Positions 23,097 to 28,848 of a stretch of 28,848 nucleotides of DNA are shown piece after piece. The translations under genes were made by a program, and so were the position numbers. Location of the stretch: assembly GCA_010014835.2 (NCBI GenBank), contig JAAAKB020000009.1, forward strand, positions 1,863,241 to 1,892,088. The letters run 5' to 3'. Every line of letters begins with the position of its first letter. The first letter of the stretch is position 1. Source of the stretch: Apostichopus leukothele (Eukaryota > Echinodermata > Holothuroidea > Aspidochirotida > Stichopodidae). The notes beneath the pieces were generated by a model. That model made no database searches. It worked only from the letters and a program-made list of their open reading frames with translations, and was not told where the DNA came from.

Positions 23097-25256
23097 CTGT
23101 AAGACGGAGAGAGAAGAATAAAAAGAACAATTAATTAGACATTAAAATTAAAAAATTTAACTGAAAATGAAACAAGTTCGACAAAAGTTATTGATTTGCT
23201 CATGCATTGAAGAGCAAGTAAATTATTTTAACTTTATTACTACTTTTAATATTTTTGAATGGAATTAAACTGAGAACAATGGATTAATCGGTTAATGAGC
23301 AGCCTTCCCTATTTTGAAGGCAACAGGTCTGTAAAACTGGTCTCTCTCTTTGAAATGGCTTTCATGCTATGAAATTAGAGACCTGGTCTGCATAAACACT
23401 GAGCAAACTTACTGAAGGAAGAATGGGCTACTACTACTCCAGGCCAGAGCTATACTGTATATTTAAGGCTCTGCTCCAGTCCACTACAGAATGCATCACA
23501 AGTAAACCTTGCCTTTAATACTTGGCCTTTATACAATTGACTGTACTAAGATCATTTCTAAAATCATCTTCTCTGGGAACCTATTCTTGATAAAAAAAAT
23601 TCTTGATAAAAAAATTACTTCCAGACAGCAAAGATGATAAAAAAAAAAATAAAAATACTAAACACCAAAGACTTTTACTCTACTTATGACTCCTTGGAGA
23701 CATCTGAGCTTGTAAAAGCTCTCACATACAAGTTCACACTTGCCTTGATAACTTGTACTTTTGTGATGATATAAAACTTATAGAAACTTGACGAACCCAT
23801 TCAGAAAAGGTTCAAGCTCCTGATCTACTATGTAAAATAGCAGAATTTCATGGGTTCTTGTGAAAGTGGATATGTTAAGCCATCCTTCCCTTCCATCGTC
23901 CCCCAACCCCAACCAACCCTTATATGCTCATCTACTCAACCTCAACCACTCCCTTGCATCCACCGCATACAAAAGGATAGAAACACACTAGTCTTTGTTA
24001 ATAGTAAAACAATATTCAAAACAATTTTATTTTTTGGTTTTCTATTCTAAGCCTTAATATCTTTCCTTAAAAATGAGGCCCTATTATTTTTAAGTCTGTA
24101 ATTAATGCGATGAAACAGGTCTCAATATGACTGTTAGCTTTCATACAAGCAGACAGTAAAGATAAAAAAAAAACAGAACCAATTTATTTTTCTTCTTTCT
24201 TCTCATTTTCCCGCCTTTTTTCCGCCCAATTTCTTTGGGCTAAGTGCTTCCTCTTAATGACAGTATTAAACCATTTTGCACTCACTAAACAAAGCAAACG
24301 TACTTTTAAAAGGTTGAGCGAGTGCGTATACTTGTAAGAACTACACTGTTTGTCACACACTTGAGTCATCACAGTCATCCTAGAACACTACACATACAAC
24401 AGTACTATACATCCGTATAGCAGTATACTAGCAGTGAGTAACGATTCAAACGCTGCCAGAATTATTACAGTCCATATAGTACTGGTCAGCTAAATAAGTC
24501 ACGGTAAAGGGTTTTAAGAAATGACAGAGTTAATTAAAGGTAGGGCTTGGCTTCCTTCTCTAAGTACTTTATAAATGCACCGAGAACCAACACATGCGAG
24601 AAGAGAGTAAACACAAGCTAGTTTTATTTGATATTCTGCGAGTGCAAGTCAATGAATGTTACAGTAGCTAATGATTACACAGATGGGGGGGGGGGGGGAG
24701 CTCATAAGAATAATTAAGCGTTTGTTTTTTTGGAAGAAGCAACACAGTCCTGGTGGTCTGTTAATGAAGCTGTTTGTTACACTGACGACACGTAAAGTAG
24801 CATGTGCTTTGGACATGAAGATTACAAAATCGAAAATCATTCCTGGCCAGGCTTACAACAATTTGAGTTCCTTCTTTTTTTTAATTTTCTAACTGTGATA
24901 GAGTTTTGGCTACATTTGGCTATTTTTGATGCAAATATTTGTGGCAGTGACAACAGATATATCTCAAATTTTTTTTTTTTTTTTTATGCTGTTAATTATA
25001 CTAAAATGTTATATCAATAGAGCTCATTTCAGCTTGAATAGCCAACTTTCTTTTCAAACAATCTAGACAAGTGCCCTGGTATTATGAATTGTAATCTTAT
25101 TTTGAGAAATACCAGACAAAATTTGCTGACAGAAGTCAAAGAAGCTGCTGTAGGTTGCACATGACCTTTCCATTTACTTTGCAACAAAGACTTTGTTTGC
25201 AAATCAAGCAGTTTTGTGTTACAATTAAATAGTCTACTAAGGAATATACTTCTCCT

Positions 25257-25475
25257 CATTCTAAACATTGGGGCACTTGTAGTCTTAACACACTTACTTA
25301 ATATGCGTTCATTCTAAACATAGGGGCACTTGTACTCTTACCACGACCTACTGAATATGCATTCATTCTAAACATTGGGGAACTTGTAGTCTAACCATAA
25401 CCTACTGAATATTCTAAACATTGGGGCATTTGTAGTCTTACCACAACCTACTGAATATGCATTCATTCATTTTAT
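25257..25475. repeat. ~54 bp tandem repeat, four copies
   Basis: Copies of TTCTAAACATTGGGGCACTT, then GTAGTCTTACCACAACCTA, then CTGAATATGCATTCA begin at 25259, 25312, 25366 and 25412 (spacing 53, 54, 46). The last spacing is short because the ATGCATTCA part is missing between copies three and four. Confidence 0.85.
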
Positions 25476-26290
25476 ACAGTTGTGGCATGGAAACATTGTA
25501 AACGGTACAGTACAATTCTAAGATGTTGATATTAGTTGTAACTTCACAACAGTAAAACATCCAACAGTTTTCCTGTTTATGAAAGCAGTAGTAACTCTAC
25601 CCTGTTTGAATTTCTTCAGATTTATTGGAAAAGCTAAACTTTTATTATTTATGAAACACCTTAGGTTTTAGAATTATTTAGTAAACTGGAAGGATTATTT
25701 CATCATATGCAGGGTAGGAAAGAGTTATTTTGATATATTCCACCTACTACCAAAGGCCAAAAACATAACTATTTGAAATTTAACACCACCTAAATACGAT
25801 TACAATTACTTTCATGGTGAAAACAAGTGTTAAAACACAATGTTATCATTTACAGTTCTTAGCTTGGTTTGTAGATAAGGTAGAATTTTTTTTGTACATA
25901 CACGATTTTTTCTGTACAGATATATCCCAATGATGACAATTTCTGATAATTCTTATAACAGCTAGGCTAGCTATCATCATGCACTGTGAAATACACACAC
26001 ACTACAGAGCACATTGTTGTACTAGTCCTCACAGTCGTGGATTTGTACTCTTACTTGCTCGGGACATATTGGAAGCTAGTATAGGTACCAGCAGGCTTCC
26101 ACAATAACGCTCAGCAACTCTCCATTGGCGAGTAGAATTTTAGCTTTGGCGAATAGAAAATATGCAATACGCTTGACATTTCAGTGAGTGACTCGTGGAC
26201 TAGGCAAACACAAATACTAGCACAACTTTTTTTGCAAACATTTCACAAAATGATAGAGGCAGTAAATTAAGTACTTGTACGTTTGCTTAG

Positions 26291-26916
26291 AGCCTTGTGC
26301 TCATACTCATAACAATGGGAATTCTACTTGTAGTAATACTCATAACAATGGGAATTCTACTTGTACTCATACTCATGACAATGGGAATTCTACTATACTC
26401 ATACTCAAGACAATGGGAATTCTACTTGCACTCATACTCATACCACCAGGAATTCTACTTGAACCCATACTCAAGAAAATGGGAACTCTACTTGCACTCA
26501 TACTCATGACAATGGGCATTCTACTTGAACCCATACTCAAGAAAATGGGAACTCTACTTGCACTCATACTAATGACAATGGGAATTCTACTTGTACTCAT
26601 ACTCATAACAACAGGATTGTACTTGTACTCATACTCATACCACCAGGAGTTCTACTTGTACTCATACTCAAGACAATGGGAATTCTACTTGCACTCATAC
26701 TCATGACAATGGGAATTATACTTGTACTCATACTCATACCACCAGGAATTCTACTTGTACTCATACTCATAACAACAGGATTGTACTCATACTCATACTC
26801 AAGACAATGGGAATTCTACTTGCACTCATACTCATACCACCAGGAATTCTACTTGTACTCATACTCATGCCACCAGGAGTTCTACTGGTACTCATACCAC
26901 CAGGAATTCTACTTGC
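26291..26916. repeat. 33-bp minisatellite, about 19 copies
   Basis: Unit ACAATGGGAATTCTACTTGT followed by ACTCATACTCATG. The array spans about 626 bp, with a few variant unit types (CCACCAGGAATTC, GAAAATGGGAACTC, and a short ACAACAGGATTGTACTTG) arranged in a recurring higher-order pattern. The unit is 11 codons long, so open frames on both strands run long (for example a repeated GILLVLILMTM peptide). This follows from the period and is not by itself evidence of coding. Many units contain an EcoRI-type GAATTC. Confidence 0.92.
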
Positions 26917-28712
26917 CAGTGATCCTCTAAGACTTAACAGTTTCCTTTTTGTTTCGTTAAAAACATGTCATGTTTTCACTTTTATATTCAGCTATGTATA
27001 ATCATCTCTATGGCATAAAACAGAGGCAATGTGAAATATGTAGAACATTAATGGGTGAAATATTACTCTCCCTCCATTTGTATTTATCTGGAACATCAAT
27101 TTTATGTCAACTGAATAATTGCCATACTTCAAAGTGCTAACATGCAATTTAAGTTCAATGAGAGAAAAAGAAAGAACGAAAAAGACAGCCACTTTTAGTT
27201 TGAGGAGTAATGGGACTTTTGAGAGGAATTAAACGTTAACTTCTGGATTAAAGTTTTTTGAGAAGAAATCAATGTATTTTATGATTCATGAACATGGTTC
27301 ATTTACATTTTATACAAGAGGAGTTTGTAGGTTAATGGAATTATATTAAAATACTTAAAGCAGCTGTTTCGGATGACTTCAAGAATTTTTTTCGACCGTT
27401 TCTTTTGTTCTAACAATCCGAAACCTTATCACAGTTTTGGATATTAATGAGCGACAAGCAAATGTCCATCTATCTCCTCACAACCCATGTTATTATGGGT
27501 CATCACCACTCTACTTGTCAAGTTTCCAATCAAATAACAAAGATAAAGTCTAAAATTTCAAAATTTTACCACTTATTGATTACATGTACAGTAGCTAACG
27601 CAAAACTGTGTCCTGCGGAAAACATGTTGGAGGAATTGCATCAAATTCATTTCTTTTATAACTCATTAAATATTCTTTTGGTGAATAACATCTAAGAAGA
27701 TTGTGACTTACATGGATTTAACTGATCATTTTCTTCCCAAGAAAAAAACATGAAGGATTTGGTAAACGAGTTCACCAAATGCAAAAAAGGTACTTGAAAG
27801 CATGAATGTGGGTTGTAGAGAGAGAAAGTAATACTCATATGAAAGCTCAATAGACTATGGTGACAGTTTAATCCGTACCGGCTTTCCAAAGGTCTGATGT
27901 TAGGTTTCTAACCGAGAAAAAATTTACAATTATGCTTTAAAAGATGCAAATTACTTCTATGCTATTCACTAAAAGGGAAAGTACAACCTATATGTATTCA
28001 TAAGACAAATATAATGAATATATTATCAGCTTTAGAATTAATATTTCTCATCTTAGCCAGAAGGACTTGAACATCAAAAAGTCAAGATTGCATTTTTTTT
28101 TTGTTCTGTTTTTTTGCAGCGATGGAGTCTCGTGGCCATGAAGCATCTTCCTTGGGAGTAGAGTTTCGTAAATATGATCGGTATAGTACCGTATCGGCTA
28201 GGGAGTGATATGAAATACAGTATCTTCAAGTTTCTCGATTAACAGTTTTCCCTGCGTGGGTGCAGCATGTACAAAGAGTCCTCACGATATCACATGACAG
28301 CTGGTAGCTGGCACCCTTGCAAATAAGTAGTGGATAGTATTGAAACACACCACCCAATAAATTTAACCGGCATTTACAAAGTATAATCATGAACTCACTC
28401 AATTGTAGTTCTACTGTGGCACTGATGGCCAAGTCTCACATTATAAGTATCCCATAAACATACGGCAACAGCAAAAGTGAAGTTTTCAAATGAATTCCAA
28501 ACGACTAATGGGAGACTGAATTTCTACAGAACTGTTGAAAATGTGGCGAGAAAAGGGCTTATTTGCTCCACGATTGTTTGGTCACATTCTCACATAGAGA
28601 TACAAAATATAGGATTTAAAATATACTAACAGAGGCCATGGAAAAGGAGAGTACCTTGCCAGTCAACTGACTGTGTAGTTGACATTGTTTACTCAATTTG
28701 GTACCCCTTTCA

Positions 28713-28750
28713 CACCCGACCCAGGGCAACTTTTTAATGGTAGTCGGGTG
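28713..28750. repeat. 8-bp inverted repeat CACCCGAC / GTCGGGTG
   Basis: Perfect arms separated by 22 nt. Weak structure, no assigned role. Confidence 0.4.
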
Positions 28751-28848
28751 TTCGAGACGACCAAATTTCTGCCTGGTATACCTGGTATATCGATACTGAT
28801 GCACCCTTCAATAACACGGATCGCAAAGTTGATAATTTCGGTTAGATT

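Larger units (their letters stand above)
23097..28848 (-). other. Calcineurin A intron running off the window, with two tandem arrays
   Basis: At least 5.75 kb of intron. It holds a duplicated CTTGATAAAAAAA pair near 23590-23617, a G-run at 24686-24700, a ~54 bp tandem repeat, the 33-bp minisatellite and a small inverted repeat at 28713-28750. I looked for the preceding calcineurin exons (His281-containing RAHEAQDAG and others) and did not find them. Confidence 0.7.

Noticed and set aside
26275-26930. Repetitive hydrophobic proteins (GILLVLILM repeats) predicted from the 33-bp array
   Set aside because: Open frames on several phases and both strands follow from a period divisible by three; no start context, splice structure or homology.
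23097-28848. Search for the upstream calcineurin exons (metal ligand His281, RAHEAQDAG)
   Set aside because: No matching reverse-complement pattern was seen; these exons must be beyond the right edge.

Overview
This is animal genomic DNA. It is AT-rich, has no operon-like gene packing, and carries short exons with GT-AG splice sites separated by long repeat-laden introns. There is one 100-N assembly gap (10826-10925). The protein match places it in a metazoan. The repeat content (a tRNA-derived SINE, a non-LTR reverse-transcriptase remnant, and a 'TGACC...CAATTTCAATAGGG' tandem family) is of the kind I associate with marine invertebrate deuterostomes. An echinoderm is my best guess, but this is inference.

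The only gene I can prove is on the minus strand: the 3' half of calcineurin A, the catalytic subunit of the Ca2+/calmodulin-activated phosphatase PP2B (PPP3C family). Six coding exons, read from right to left, lie at 23096-23002, 12764-12639, 11842-11765, 4467-4383, 2511-2414 and 1522-1407. All junctions keep frame (phases 2/1, 1/1, 1/1, 1/2, 2/1 and 1/stop), and together they encode about 199 residues equivalent to human CnA-alpha 287 to the C terminus. In order they supply the last core strands of the phosphatase, the PxIxIT and LxVP docking surfaces, the calcineurin-B-binding helix, the calmodulin-binding helix, the C-terminal autoinhibitory segment and the autoinhibitory domain. The metal-binding and catalytic residues belong to exons beyond the right edge (>28848). 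The region below 1407 is probably 3' UTR and flank.

Everything else is intron. Intron 1523-2413 has a stem with hammerhead-like strands and an intron-retention reading frame that could give a calcineurin form without the autoinhibitory domain. Intron 2512-4382 carries a tRNA-derived SINE. Intron 4468-11764 holds a CpG-rich patch, a ~145-150 bp tandem repeat and the gap. Intron 12765-23001 holds a 59-60 bp tandem array, a LINE remnant, a relative of the ~145 bp family, a possible second degenerate SINE and strong hairpins. The right-hand 5.7 kb (intron, >23097) has a ~54 bp repeat and a 33-bp minisatellite of about 19 copies.

I saw no nested protein-coding gene that can be supported, no intact transposon, no CRISPR array and no rRNA or functional tRNA. 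I did not find a clearly new biological system. The points most worth checking are the reduced calcineurin C terminus, the possible intron-retention isoform and the 33-bp minisatellite.
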